A DNA stretch of 64,000 nucleotides from Harmothoe impar. Lineage: Eukaryota; Annelida; Polychaeta; Phyllodocida; Polynoidae. A program made the translations under genes and the position numbers. Shown here one piece after another: positions 1-12,700 of the stretch. The number at the start of each line of letters is the position of its first letter. Position 1 is the first letter of the stretch. Location: positions 1,309,501 through 1,373,500 of the forward strand of contig OX381720.1 in the NCBI GenBank assembly GCA_947462335.1, written 5' to 3'. The notes beneath the pieces are model-generated. The model was not told where the DNA came from, did not search any database, and saw nothing but the letters and a program-made list of their open reading frames with translations.

Positions 1-321
1 GAGATGACTATCAACGGTATACAGGATATATACCAGCTACGGCAATTAAGTGCTGAAGTTATTGGCATAAGGACTGATCTCAGGTCACCGTAAATTTATG
101 TCAGTCAGTCTTTGATTTGTCCTGATTGTTGGTTCAGGTAATACTACACAAGATGAGGAGCTGTTTCTATAAGAAATCAAACAGTGTTCTAGATTTGAAA
201 ATTCCCTTCCCTTTCCTTTATATGAAGCTGGCACTCTAGTCTGACCAAGTGATCTGTTCTCCTGTGTAACCTTGAAAATAAAATAAATACTCTATAAGAC
301 GGTGACATAAATCATACAAAC

Positions 322-644
322 CTCATCCTAGACTTGGGCAGCAGCAGGAAGGGAGCGGGCAGAGCCACCCCACAGAAGATGAGGTCTGATATAGCCAAGG
401 CTACCAGCCCCGTGGCTGCAGACTTCTCTATGTCGTCCAGCGTGTGCCTGAACCTGCCACGTGTAAACACCACAATGTTGAGGATGTTGCCGATGACACC
501 AAAGGAGAGGATGATGGGGAGGATGATGCCGTAGCAGATGCTCTCTACAGCGTGGTACACAAGCTCCTCCTGGGTCACATTGAGGGCCTGCACGGCCACC
601 GCGAGGGGCAGCGTCTCATTCAGGTCCTCCGTCACACAACTCAT
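322..644 (-). CDS. First coding exon of a rhodopsin-class (peptide-type) GPCR, partial gene
   Basis: The exon encodes the extracellular N-terminus, TM1, the first intracellular loop and TM2 of a seven-transmembrane receptor in the plasma membrane. Two N-glycosylation sequons (N9-E-T and N22-V-T) precede TM1 at about residues 38-60, which carries the family G-N pair (G52-N53). TM2 spans about 80-102 and has the LAISD signature with the conserved Asp at D87. The start ATG at 644 has A at -3. The frame hits a stop 10 bases after AG|GTTTGT, a plausible donor, so the exon would end at 322 in phase 2; GTATGA at 317 is an alternative. TM3-TM7 lie outside the window. The long IEKSAATGL loop before TM2 resembles invertebrate FMRFamide-receptor-like orphan GPCRs. 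The ligand cannot be inferred. The fold assignment is firm; the subfamily is a guess. Confidence 0.85.
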
Positions 645-3600
645 GGTGCTGTATCAATCTCAATACTTTCAGGGTTGAGTGATGCCTCGCTAAGATTCAC
701 TATTCAAGCAGGCATTTATTAGGTATGCAATGAGAGATTTATAATCACAAGTGGTCTCCTTCTATGATTGACTAATATCTTAAATAGCACAATCTATCCT
801 TTAGAAGAAGTGGCCACAGATATATACCTTTTGTATGGTGTATCCTTTCTGCGTATAAGATAGAACTAGATGTGATCATTAATTGAAATCCACTTGGCAT
901 TCCTGTGTTGTGTAATGAGCACGTTAGGTTCTCAGCAACTACACATATCCTAAACTGTCAAAATCCTGGTATAATGTAGAGGATATCACAAATCTCAATG
1001 AAAGGCAAATTTTAATCCATCCTCAAGTGACTTATTCATTGCAGATTAATAATATTATCCCATGGTGAAGGGGTAAAATCCAAGCACTGATGCAGATGTG
1101 CCTACACTAGATGTACCGTGTCATCTATGACCGTCTAGTTGTAGACTTCCTTAAAGTATCCAGTGACTGCTGCCTCACTCCTCACGTACAGCACTTGTGG
1201 TCAGCTGTCCTCTCACTGCTCAGGTAATCATCCTCCTATGTCTGCAGATACAAATAGAAGAAAACATGCTTTTATTGATTGTTAAATATAATTTGAGAAA
1301 GAGTTATTGTTATATTGGAGTGACTACATCTAAGAGCTATGCATAATGCTTCATTTTACAAATATGTAGAGGAAGTCTACACTCTGTTGTGAAATGACAT
1401 TGGGGCTAGTTCATGGATGTTTCAACTCCAAGTATACATTACTTTGAGCAGCATAGATCTAATCTGCTCCACTAGAAACAACCATCTATCAAAGCATATT
1501 TTAACATATTGAAAATTTTAATTCATGAACCATTTGTTTATGATGAAGCAGGTATTTTTAAGAAAGTGTCAAGAATCGCAGTAAGGCCTTTCTGGCTGCC
1601 CCCACATACATCTAACTAAGATTGAGAACTAAAAAGTCAAAAAGACATTTCTGTTTTCTGCTAATACAGTTCTTTACTAGGCCCTCTGTAGTGTTTCACA
1701 ACAAAGGTAAAAATACACTGAGAAGGGAGCTTTGCAGAACATCATCAATATTTACACTGAGTGAACTCTCTACGCCCCCTCTCATAGTGCTATTTCCGTG
1801 TCTCACAACATCGCACTGTTTTGTATGGGATTGGCCTTACAGAATGGGGGTGATGGTGTAGTAACACATATTGTGTGCCAGAATACAGGCAGAGTCTACT
1901 CGGCCAGAATAAAATCTGCTAAGAGGTCATATTTCATGCAGCCTTTAACCGCTTTACTTTGGCATAATACTATACTATATCTCTATATCCAATGCAGGAA
2001 ACTTTACTCTAACCCATTCAGCTGATTTCTATTAGATCCACTTACAGAAATTCACAACCTGTGGGTGTAATAGTGTAAAGAAATTGCTAGAGAGGTACCG
2101 TTTATCAGGTGGAGATGCGGTAGGCCACATTTTAACTTCACTTTCAATTGTGGATATACTACCCAGCCGTCTCTCTCCTGTGACCTTCCCTGCCCCTTAT
2201 TTGCCACAAGCCATATATCTATAGCCCAGCGTGTGAGGACCGCTTGATTGATCACCTCCCTGCCGGTGCCTAATGCTGCAGGTGTAGGGTGGGGCAGCAG
2301 CCGGGAACAGAGACTGGCCGGATAAGCTTTCCTCTTATTACAGAAAAAAGATGGCCTTGTACAAAGGTGTCTTGTAATTACACTCTGCCTTTATAAAGGC
2401 AATCAGCTAAACAAATCCATGCCAAAATAACATCTTGAAATGATTGACCGTACCATATTGAAATGATGGCTTTCTACAAATTCTGAATCTTAACATTGAA
2501 AGAGACACAGGCCCTCCATGAGTTTCTCGCAGGTATTCTGCATTAATTATGTCATAAAACAATACATGTGATGATGCAAGATGCCAAGGTGTGCAATTAA
2601 CCCTCAATCTTGTGCTAATTGATCACTTATCACATATGAACTTCTTATGCTTCCATTTAATTTTCCCCATACCCTCCTGATTGTGTTCATTTAAAACCAT
2701 TCAGCCAAAGGTCAATTAGTAATTTGGCAGTTCCTGTCATCATGATAACACTTAGTTGGATTCTAATGGGGTTCTCCACTTTGTAACAAAAAGTGGCATC
2801 ACCTGGGGTTTCCGGAGGTCATGAACCTCATATTGTTGGCATGTTACATGGATCTAGGACAGAGACAAGGGGCTTGCGACTTTGAAGCACAATGCTTTTT
2901 TAAGACACTGATCGTCACAAAGTATTAAAGGAGCATGTCTGGGTATCAGAGCAGTATTTTACAGAGACTGCCGCATAACTTGGATTCCCACATTTTATGC
3001 AGCTGTCTTTTTCTTCGTAGCTCACATCATGTGAAGCCATGCAGTTTCCATTTCACAACAGGCCAACATGAGTTTATTATTACAGGTTCTGCGTTTTGTG
3101 CCTGGTTCTCATCATATTGGTTTTACTATTTACCACAGACATACTATTTCCAAGAATCTCAGAAATACCCAGACACACTCAGTTTCCCAGAGGAATGACT
3201 TGTATAATGAGACTGGAAACTTCTAATAATGCGCTCCCCAATTCGAAGGTAGGGAGAAAGGATACTTCTCAGCAGCAAGCCTTTATTCTTGGCTAGTCTA
3301 AATTTGAAGGTGACTCCATAATTTCCCATTCCTGATACACATATTGCTCACATTTTATGCTGACAGATGTGACTTTGACTCAAGAATCTGTTTATCTTAT
3401 ATGTTGTGCAAAAGGCATGTATCAAAGGAGATATAGACATAGTGAATCTGAGATGTAAATATGTATACATAGTGAATCTGGACAAAATCCTACAGAGTAA
3501 TCCATGCTATGCCATAATCATTATTTACTGGTGCTCTAAAGCAACAAAATCTTTTACAATTTTTTGATTAATTCACTTCAAATAGCTTTTTCCTCCTAGT

Positions 3601-3663
3601 AGCCATAACATAGAATGGATAAGGTAACAAATTTCTATAATCAATACAATAGTGAAGTAGAGA
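645..3663. other. Upstream flank of the GPCR exon; no gene recognised
   Basis: This stretch probably holds the 5' UTR and promoter of the minus-strand GPCR gene, but I see no decisive TATA box, CpG cluster or non-coding exon. Open frames here are short, overlap on both strands and match nothing I know. No copy of the window's repeat modules was noticed. Confidence 0.5.
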
Positions 3664-4084
3664 CCTGGAGGCCGTTTTTCCCATTCCCCACCAGCAACCC
3701 ATACGGGCAAAAAGTGTTTTTTTACCGAAAAGCAGAATCCCATATCCTATACGGGATCCCGTATGCGCATACGGACAAAAAAAAGTTTTTCCTCATCCGA
3801 TACAGGAAATATTTTCCATATCGTGTCCGTATAAGTCTCCTCAATTACTGAGCTATGGGAGTTGCATAAATTCCAAAAATATGCCCCGTATGCAGCATAC
3901 GGACATTTTAACGCCCGCATACGGACATTTTAACTCCTACATAGGTAACAAAGTACCCCACATCCACGTTGAATGTAGCGATCTTGACCTTGGCCAACTA
4001 GAACATGCTTAAATTGATATTTCTTTGCAAAAGTAGGGTGCATTCGGTGGAAAAGAGGGCTTTAACCATAAAGAAATTACCTTT

Positions 4085-4410
4085 CAATCTCCATTCCCTT
4101 ATATATATATGAGAGGAGTTGAGGCCAGCATGACTTAGCCTCTAGCAGCAATGAGTCCATACATTTTGGCCTAAGTATGTACGATGACTGGTTAGGTCGA
4201 TAAGCAGGGGCATACCCACACCCTGATACCCACACAGGGGAGAAACCTCTCTTGTGTAAGCCCCACAGGCAAAAGATATCAACCCACTAGGCCATCTTAG
4301 AAGTGTTACTACCTTGCTAATTCAGGACTGTGTTTGTGCTGCCACCTATAGGCTAAGTCATGCTGGCCTCAACTCTTCTCATATATATATATATAAGGGA
4401 ATGGAGATCG
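4085..4410. mobile_element. Fold-back / MITE-like element with ~65-bp inverted repeats
   Basis: The arm at about 4085-4150 and the arm at about 4339-4410 are near-perfect inverted repeats. Both contain GAGTTGAGGCCAGCATGACT (minus strand on the right) and both include an (AT)n run, 5 units on the left and 7 or so on the right. The 190-bp interior has no coding frame of useful length. One interior stretch (about 4222-4245) reads H-T-G-E-K-P in one frame, and the opposite strand has a tRNA box-A-like TGGCCTAGTGG at 4285-4295. Either could be the origin of the interior and neither is proved. It is nested in the 3664-5199 element, so it inserted later. Confidence 0.65.
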
Positions 4411-4758
4411 TAAGTCATGTGGACCTAAACCATTATTTTGTAAGCTAGTACAGTCCCCCACCTCCTTTCTCCCCTTTTAAAGTGCACATATTTAAAAAAA
4501 AGGCTTTAGGATTGTTTTAATGAATAAATAAGTAAAGTCCAAACTCAACCCTTATAATAAAAGAAATTGAAAAAATAAAAATTGAGTTTCAAAGAAATTA
4601 TACAAAAAAATGTCTTTTCTTCTGTCACTCGGTAAATAAGGGCCCTACAGAGCTTAAACTCTGCAAATACTCCTTGTCTAAACGGTTGTAGACAATAGCT
4701 ATCAGAGTACAGAGCTGGCTGGGCGCCAGAGGTGAAGAAAACACTCCAAATCCAGTGC

Positions 4759-4885
4759 CTTCCCCGACCTCTAGTTTCTCTTCCTCGACCTCTCATGTCT
4801 CTTCCCCGACCTCTCCTGTCTCTTCCCCAACATCTCCTGTCCCTTCCCAAACCTCTCCTGTCCCTCCCCTGTCTCTTCCCCAACA
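4759..4885. repeat. Pyrimidine-rich minisatellite, ~20-21-bp unit
   Basis: About six imperfect copies of a unit like TCTTCCCCGACCTCTCCTG follow each other. One strand is nearly all C/T. Because the unit lacks stops, it generates an artificial Arg/Gly-rich frame on the minus strand and a Ser/Pro-rich one on the plus strand; neither is taken as a gene. Confidence 0.8.
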
Positions 4886-5336
4886 TATGAAGCCTATTTA
4901 TACCATCCCCAGCCTACCTCCATATGTTGCTACATAATATGACGTCACAGAGGGAATTCCCTAGGGGTTTCCTGGAATGTAGACTGGTTTTTGTACATTT
5001 TTACAAGTAGGGCAGGTGAGTGCCATATTGGTATACCTTATGCAGCAGAATTTATGCCAATCCTATATGCATATACGGACATGATACAGAGGGGGGAAAA
5101 AACTGTTTTTGGGCTTCCCAATACGGGTCCAGTATATGGTCCGTATTTTTACTCCATATTGGTTCTGTATTGGACCAATGGGGAAAAACGCCCTCCAGGC
5201 TGTGGATCCAGCCTCCCTGCAGCCCCATCCCCCAGTCCCTGCTCAGGTCACTAGGTGGGTGGTATCAGCCGTGTATTATGGGACAGAGGTCAGACCCTGA
5301 CCTTACATCTGCCTCCACACACTAGTACCTAGATGT

Positions 5337-5569
5337 GAGGTTGTTAGATATCCCCCAGGGGGCACTGCAGTCACTCATGTAGGTGGTATCAGGAATGTAT
5401 TATTTGATGCAGAACATCTCCTATCCCTACTCCTGCCCAGGGTTCTTTTAGTGAGGTTGGTAGATTCCCCCAGGGGGCACTACAGTCAGTCATTTAAGTG
5501 GTATCGGGAATGTATCATTTGATGCGGAGGAGAGCTCCTATCCCTACTCCTGCCAAGAGTGCTTTTAGG
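5337..5569. repeat. Tandem repeat, two 116-bp units plus a partial
   Basis: The units start at 5337 and 5453. Both contain the palindrome CCCCCAGGGGG followed by CACT and, later, TATCCCTACTCCTGCC. The motif TGGTATCAGxxxTGTATTAT is also present at about 5260-5280, so an older partial unit precedes them. No coding potential. Confidence 0.8.
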
Positions 5570-6999
5570 CAATTAGATATATTTATAGTATATCTATTTC
5601 ATGAATTACAAATCTTGGATTGCAGGAGACAACACTGGGTTGCACACAGTAAGGTTACAAATGATAACAGTCATAATTTCAATGAACACAATGCGGAGCA
5701 AGAATTTCAAGTTCAAAAGAAATATATGAACTGCCTCACTACAAGTGTTGTCAGGACAGGAGGTAGGGTTTCTGTCACAGATAAATCAGGAAATCCTGAC
5801 TTTAACAGCTAAGTTTTCCATTTCCCTGCCTGTCCCTTAAATCCACTTCTTGGTGACCTTCCTGCATTTTATATCCTCCTCCCTGCTTACCTACCCCTGC
5901 AGTGCTGGTGTAGGTGATTACATTATGGAAGCAATTTACAACGGATGGCAGTGTCCATAAGAGCCTGTGCTTAGTGGACAGTATCCAGGATCAACAAAGG
6001 ATGAGGTTTGGGACTCTCCAGGATTTAGAGTTTGTACCCTCAGCTTGCCCTGTGTCAGCCTTACATTTATCAGCTTCATCATCAATTTCATCACAGTTAG
6101 AACACTGTATGAATCTGGGTAAATTCATGACACGGTGAGATGCTCCAATGACATTAATGTGGCATTTACTGGACCTTAAGACAAAGAAATTATCTCAGCC
6201 TGCACCCATTCTGACAGATGGGAATATTTTGCCAATTTCTCAGGATGTCCTATCTATTTTACTTTTTGTATTGGTATTGAGACTGATAGAAAGATTTTAG
6301 TATTCGTTTTTCTCAATCACTTCCTTGCGTTATAATTCTTCATTGACCTCAATAATGAATCCTGAGTGAATTTTTCAGACATTCTCAGCACTCCATTCAG
6401 TAATGTTTATATAAGTGTAAGTACTGCTTTGTAAATCTGATCAATCACCCACTCTACCTCTACGTCAAAAGGTATATCTTTAAAAGTTTGGGCTTATCTA
6501 ATGTCTATTTCTTTCTTGCAGATATAATACACGTGTACGTAAAGACATTTCATTGACTGAAGCAAGTCCATTTAGTATAAGCATTTGATGCATGAACACA
6601 TTTTCAATTCTACCCCAGGCCCTCATTTGAGACCAGCGCTTTTTCACAGACCCGACAACTTTAGTATTGCCATATGCCCCTACATGTTTCTCCCTTACTA
6701 AATGGTAACAGATGACAGCCTCTACAGGGTGATCGCATACAGCCATATACAAAGTAGTTTGGGAACATTATAGACTTTGTTGCAATTTCATCAAATTGGA
6801 ATCATGACCAGAACCATTATTGGAATTGGCATGTGGGTGGAGCAGAGTTTGAGTTCTCACATTGTATGTCAAAGCACTTCAGGTGGACTGGAATTGATGT
6901 CAAAGGGGTTTCTATATTGAATAATTCATTGTTTGATTTTAACAAATATCAACCAACTGCAATGCCTGTTTATGGAGTTCTGGGAATTGAATATATAGA
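5570..6999. other. Gene-free stretch
   Basis: I see no gene, RNA gene or repeat module that I can support here; sequence is AT-leaning and unique within the window as far as I could read. Confidence 0.4.
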
Positions 7000-7310
7000 C
7001 AAAGGTTCACGAGTATAGTTCCCCACTGAGGGTTATTTCACGAGGCGGAGCCGAGTGAAATAACCCTCAGCGGGGAACTATACGAGTGCTCCTTTGTGTT
7101 TATTTCATGTTATTGTTAACTATATTCATCAAAATTCCACTTAATTGATCTGTAAAAGCTATTTTATAGTGTTTCAATCATCAATTCTAATGATTTAAAA
7201 GGCCGTGAAATACGGGAGAGGGTTATTTCACGGGGGGTGTTAAATACGGCCTCCCTTGGTTAAATCAATGGGAGTGTCGTATTCACCATGAAATAAATAC
7301 AGGTATTCAA
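7000..7310. mobile_element. Hairpin-bearing MITE-like element
   Basis: A ~40-bp imperfect inverted repeat (arms 7000-7040 and 7056-7096) surrounds the short loop CGAGGCGGAGCCGAG, itself partly palindromic. Downstream, to about 7310, the motif GGTTATTTCACG and its relatives (7221-7240, GAAATACGG at 7206 and AAATACGGCC at 7243) recur, suggesting that one element extends to there. No transposase frame. Elements with a GAGGCGxAGCCGAG-type loop are widespread in animal genomes. Outer ends and target duplication were not identified. Confidence 0.5.
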
Positions 7311-9059
7311 TCACAAGGTATGTTTACCTGTTTAACTATCTAACTACCCTACTTAAGTACAGTCCCTTTTGCCTTACAAACATACTTAAAGGCACCAAAT
7401 ATATAACATAAAATGCAGTTCTATTTCATCTTATCAATAAACACTACACAAAGGCTGGCAGTATGTGACATGAGAACAATCATACATGCTGTTATACAAC
7501 CCCTGCAATGTCATCATTGTTGCTTTATCAGGCTGCTGTGCCATAACCCTGCATGTTAGCCCGACTACAAACGTAACATCCTATGTCTGCAGTTGTAAAG
7601 CCCACCTACTGCACCCTAGTTAGTTCATTGTGTGTACCAATGACAAGGTTTATATATTACAGATTAATCACTGACAGCGCTGTGCATGCACTCCTGATCA
7701 ACACATGGATTAGGCATGATGCATTAGGTATGGACTCGTTATTATGTGGATTTGCATACATTAGTATGAGTTCATATCAGATACCTACCTCAATAGACTC
7801 ATGTGTTTCTGGTTTCCGTGGACATCTCATGTTCTGAAACTTCACCATCTGCTCTTCACCTTAAACATAGAGAAATACATGAACATTTGAGTTTAAGTTT
7901 TGATAAACATTTTTCTTGAGTTTTACACTTTGTAAGATCCCTTCATAGACACAGCTGCAGGATGACAATATAACACTCTTTCATGTTTCGGAACATTACG
8001 TTATTTGTTAATTCAAATCATGGACTTATGGCCTTACTGCTTGTACTGCTGTTTTCTGTATATTTAGCCTGTATGAGTTTATCCTTGTGCTGTGCTGCAG
8101 TGGGAGGGGGCTGGTGTTGCAGGAGGCATGAGGGGAATCAAACAGTGTTGAGGCTCTCTGGTATTTCTGCAGAGTGTTATATTGTCTCAATACCATCCAT
8201 ATGAGAAATGGACAATGATCTTAAAATGTGGCTTTTTAATATTAGTTCATACCTTCAGAAATGATATTGTTTGATACTCATTCTTAAGAATAAATAACAC
8301 AACTGAACTCCCCCTTGAGACATCACAGACCTCTTGCACCAGTACGGAGACTGGGATATTGGATTGTTTATTGTCAGCCACAGACAGGGTCAATATGTGT
8401 GTGGGCAGGGCTTTGCCTTTTTGATCAAATCTGGGGCTTGTGGACCGATCATTGGAGATTCTATTATGGGAGAACTTCATTGTGGTAAACTGTGATATCC
8501 AATTGTATCAAATTGCTATTATGAAAGTCTTTAAGACAGAAAAGATGATATGAAATGCATCAATATACCTTTTGTACAATTTTGGCATTAAATGCATGAA
8601 GTCCTTCTTTCAAATAAGTATCTTTATCATTTAGAGTAAGTATGGTTGGCAGAGTAAATTACAAATGAGCGAAGATGATATCATTATGGAATTTTAATGC
8701 CAAAGATTCTAAGGTTCATTAATATATGTCCAGACCAATGCTTAAGCCAAAGCTTTGCCAGATTGTCAAAGCAGTATCCAATGACCTATTCCTATTCTAG
8801 CAGTAAGGGAGAACCCACACTGAGATAATTCATGACTCAAGTCGCTTGGTAATCCCAAAGGAAAGTACATAGTCATACCTGTCCAATCTTTTTTTAATTA
8901 ATGTGGTAAGAATGGAATTTGTTCTCTCTGGCATGTCAATTTCAGCATATTATTGCATTTTTCAAGGTTGTAGAACAGTGTTGATAATAAATTTATAAAC
9001 AGAAAAGAAATGCAGGCTATCGCATGTCTGTCCAATAGTGGGCTATTTGAGATTACAAT
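7311..9059. other. Gene-free stretch
   Basis: No supported gene. A 77-codon minus-strand frame at 8247-8480 has no recognisable domain and is not called. Nothing repeated was noticed until module C begins near 9070. Confidence 0.4.
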
Positions 9060-9069
9060 CAGAACCACC

Positions 9070-9790
9070 AGGGCCATTTTAGCAAATTGGTATTTGATTG
9101 GATCAGATTCTGATTGCTCACATTTGCAATAAGGCTTAATCTATTATTCAGATGAGTTTCAGCCGCGTTTCAGCCCTAACTACGACAACTACAATACATG
9201 GAGCATGAATAGTTCAACTATTTACTGTCACTTAATATTGATATTGGGGACCATAGGCACATTCACAGGGTTGGGGGAGGTGTTTTGCTTGTTTACTGAC
9301 TCCTGAACAAGAGGGCCATCTCTGTAATGTTGACATCCTTTTAAGCAGCCATCTAGATGTCTGATAAACTGACTTAAAAATGATAGAAAAGAAATTGAAC
9401 AGGGCAATATTCGTCAATACTATCAACATTGCTGATTTTAACCTCTTTGCAGTTTAGCAGAATAAAGTGTTGAGTAAATGCAAACATTTCTTTCAAGAGC
9501 CTCAGATGTTGCCTTTAGCCATTAAAGGCTCATTAATGGCTGCTCTCTGTCAGCAATGTGATACTTTCCCTTTCCTTCACAATGGACATCAGAGGACTAG
9601 ACAATCCTAGCAGAACACCCTGGTAATGAGAAAGGTTCTAATGTAGCTGATTAGAGTGAGGTGGAGTGACTGGAGGCTGAACACTCCATGAGACGTCCTT
9701 CACTCAAACTGCCTCATGCCTCAAGGTGTCAACTTACAATATATTCTGTGCTGTAACAATGTCTTAATGTCTGTTTCTGCACTATTGCTG
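9070..9790. repeat. Partial superunit 0 of the left duplication array (module C)
   Basis: It opens with module C (9070-9210, same core as at 11910 and 15805) and continues with GAGGACTAG at about 9592 and a TCAAGGTGTCAACTTAC stretch near 9722. These correspond in order to about 12270/12415 and 16485/16620 in the next two superunits. It is more diverged than they are from each other. Confidence 0.6.
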
Positions 9791-12700
9791 TGAAGTGTCC
9801 CTTAACAAGGCAAGAGAAGTAAAGTTTGATAAGAACCCCCATGTCCCCTGCTGGGGCAAACCTGAGCAGCTACAACAAAGGGTACGGGTGAGCAGCTAGC
9901 GTGGGTGCTGTCGGGGTAACTGTCGATACTCTCTTAGATGTAGTGCAACATACATGTGTGCACGGATTGTAATGAAAGAGGGAGGTAACACTTTACCCAT
10001 GTTACAGCCTGCACACACAATAGTGGGTGTTTGCATATCGGTGAGGTTACACATAATGACATATGTCTCCTGAGATACTGACACACTAAGTGTTCTGAAC
10101 ATTGACCGTGGAGCATGTATTACTGCAGTTCAAAATCTCATACAATTTGGCAAAAGTGGGACGCACAACATTTGTAGACATGTCAATATTGCCCGAACCA
10201 ATCAGCATTCAGCAAGTGTCAATGTGATTGAGGAGAGGCTTGCATGTCTCTGACAGATCAGAGGATATCTTTTAGCATGCAAAGCTGTGAAATGATAGAT
10301 GAAGCACAATTAGATTTCATGGAATCATAATTACTGGAGTGATCTGGGTTATTGTTGATGTGAAATGCTGTGTTTACAGGCAGCATTTAAATTCAAGCAG
10401 CATTGGGTTATTGGGTGCATGTCATAAAAACTATCACTTCTGAGCTATTTCCATACATTTCCATGCATGACTGTGGTACTGGTACTAATCAGTGTTATAT
10501 GATGATTTGGACTCTTGATCTTTAAATTCATAGAATACCAGTCAATCAATGTACTACGATAAGCCTAGACTAGTACTCATAAAATCTTGCATGGGTGAAC
10601 CAAAACCAACTGTTATAATCTGTTGCTGGAATAAGCCCAAACGCCAGGTTGGATTTAAAATATTGATCCCCGCAGACAGGACCATTTATCAGATTAATCT
10701 TATACTGTCTGACATAAAGCTATTTTAATCAGTTTTCAATTGAGCCCAAATCCAAGGTTTGAGGGAAAACATTGATTCCCTAAGACAGGATGGTTAATCA
10801 TATTAAAACCTCCTCTGTGTCAGCTGACATGGACGTTATTCAGTCATTAATCATACCAGGTAATCCTACCTTGTTCTGTGAGATAAGGAACCATGCAGCA
10901 ATTCACCGGACACTTTTAGATTTTCCTGTTTTGTGTTTTCATTTGCTCTTGGTCTGTGTAACTTGGATTTAAACCAGATGTTTCTGCATTTCCCCCTTTG
11001 AAAATGCCTGTGAATTAACCCCACCTTGATTAACTCTGTACATTTCTTTCCCATTTTTGGTCTTACCCAACACATCATATTTCCTCAATCACATCCTCAC
11101 TAGCACTACACTATCTTTATAAATTTTCTACTAAGCAGTTAATCATGTCCACATTCATCTGAATGTCCCACTTTGCATAAAGGTTGTATTGCACTGGCTT
11201 ATTCAACACCATATCCCGTTATAACATTAATTAGTTTGTACCACTGGCACAGTCATAGACATACACTAAGAACAATGCACTAATCAATAGAAATGTATAG
11301 GAGTCAGCCTAGTCTTACTTTCTGCCTAGCTGTTGATCATGGCCGCATCAACAGTACTTGAAGCTAAGCATACAGGCTCATGACACAAATGCAGTAGCTT
11401 ATTCAATATTGTATTCCATTAAGTAGCATTGATTTGTCTGCATCACTGAATGTTTACACAAATGCTTTACCTGACGTCATATGGAGCTGATACAATCCAT
11501 ACCACCTAAACCAGCATACTTTGTGTGACTTGTGTAAACAGGACCACGACCTGATGTTAGAAAGGATTGTTTGAATTGTCTATTACCCACATTAATGCCC
11601 ATTGCTGTTTAATGCTATTTGGTAATGCAACCACCCTACATCCCAACAACCTACCAATATTACCAATACATAGTTTTGGCCTTAGAATCTGTGGAGCACG
11701 GAGCACCCTATACAGAGCCAGCCATCCTATGTTGCATTTGAACCTCTTGTTTTCAAAGACCAGGCCAATATCCTGACATTCATGTTTTTTATCAGTAGGG
11801 ATCATCCTGTATGCTGATGCCAAAGCAGTCATGAAAACCTCAAACACCAATGACATCAAATCCATGCTATTTCATGTCTACCTGTTCAGATCTCAACCAC
11901 TCCGACCATTAACTAATTTGGCATTTGATTTGATCAGATTCTGATTGCTCATGTTTGGTGTAGAGGCAGTTAAGTCCACTAACAATCAGATGTCGATCCA
12001 GGTTATTAAGTATCTTCCCAGTACAGCATATTGGATGACTTTTCTTTTGCACTGTACTGTTAAGCCATGCATCTGATTCACGTTATGTGGTGAGATGTTA
12101 GGCTTTGCAGTCCTGGCAATTAACTCAACGCATTAACACATGTCCACCATTCAGTAGTTCCTCAGCCATATAGTGTCAACATGATGCTAATGAAGTAAAG
12201 CTCTATTCTATCATTCATTACAGTGCTTTTTTCCTCTCACCTCCTTCATTAACCATACATATTATATAAGAGGACTACAGAATATCGTGAGAACATTTTG
12301 ATTCATCAGAAAACTGCCCAATGCCGCAGTGTCGGGTGGGTGGAGTGACAACTGCATGACCGTGTTATAAGAAGTTCTCCACTCGGAATGTGGGAATGGC
12401 AATGCCTCCCACATTAAGGTGTCAGCTTACAGTGACTTCTGCACAAAAACAGTGCCCATATTTATCCTATTCTTACCTACATGATAAAATATCATACCAC
12501 TAGAGTCACAGACATTAATTTATTGATATTTGCTCCTTTAAAGAGCATGTGTAAAGTTTCTCCATGACATCATTTTGTACCCTTCCCTAAGCAAAGCCAG
12601 ACAGGTGCTATAGCTAAGAACCTCCAAGTCTCCTGCTTTGTCAAAGTTGAGCAGGTAAACCTCCACGACTACCACTATGCCAACCCTTTTAAGGGGACAG

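Larger units (their letters stand above)
3664..5199. mobile_element. Probable non-autonomous DNA transposon with inverted termini and ATACGGAC subterminal repeats
   Basis: The left end (CCTGGAGGCCGTTTTTCCCA from 3664) is matched in inverse orientation at the right end (CCTGGAGGGCGTTTTTCCCC read on the minus strand from 5199). Just inside both ends the octamer ATACGGAC recurs in either orientation (about 3773, 3826, 3895, 3918, 5075 and 5139), the subterminal-repeat pattern seen in several cut-and-paste families. No transposase frame is visible inside. A younger fold-back element (4085-4410) and a pyrimidine minisatellite (4759-4885) sit within it. I could not see a clear target-site duplication, so the outer limits are provisional and the superfamily is not assigned. 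Confidence 0.5.

Noticed and set aside
4545..4886. 113-codon minus-strand frame, Arg/Gly-rich
   Set aside because: The N-terminal half is the pyrimidine minisatellite translated; no domain, no splice context.
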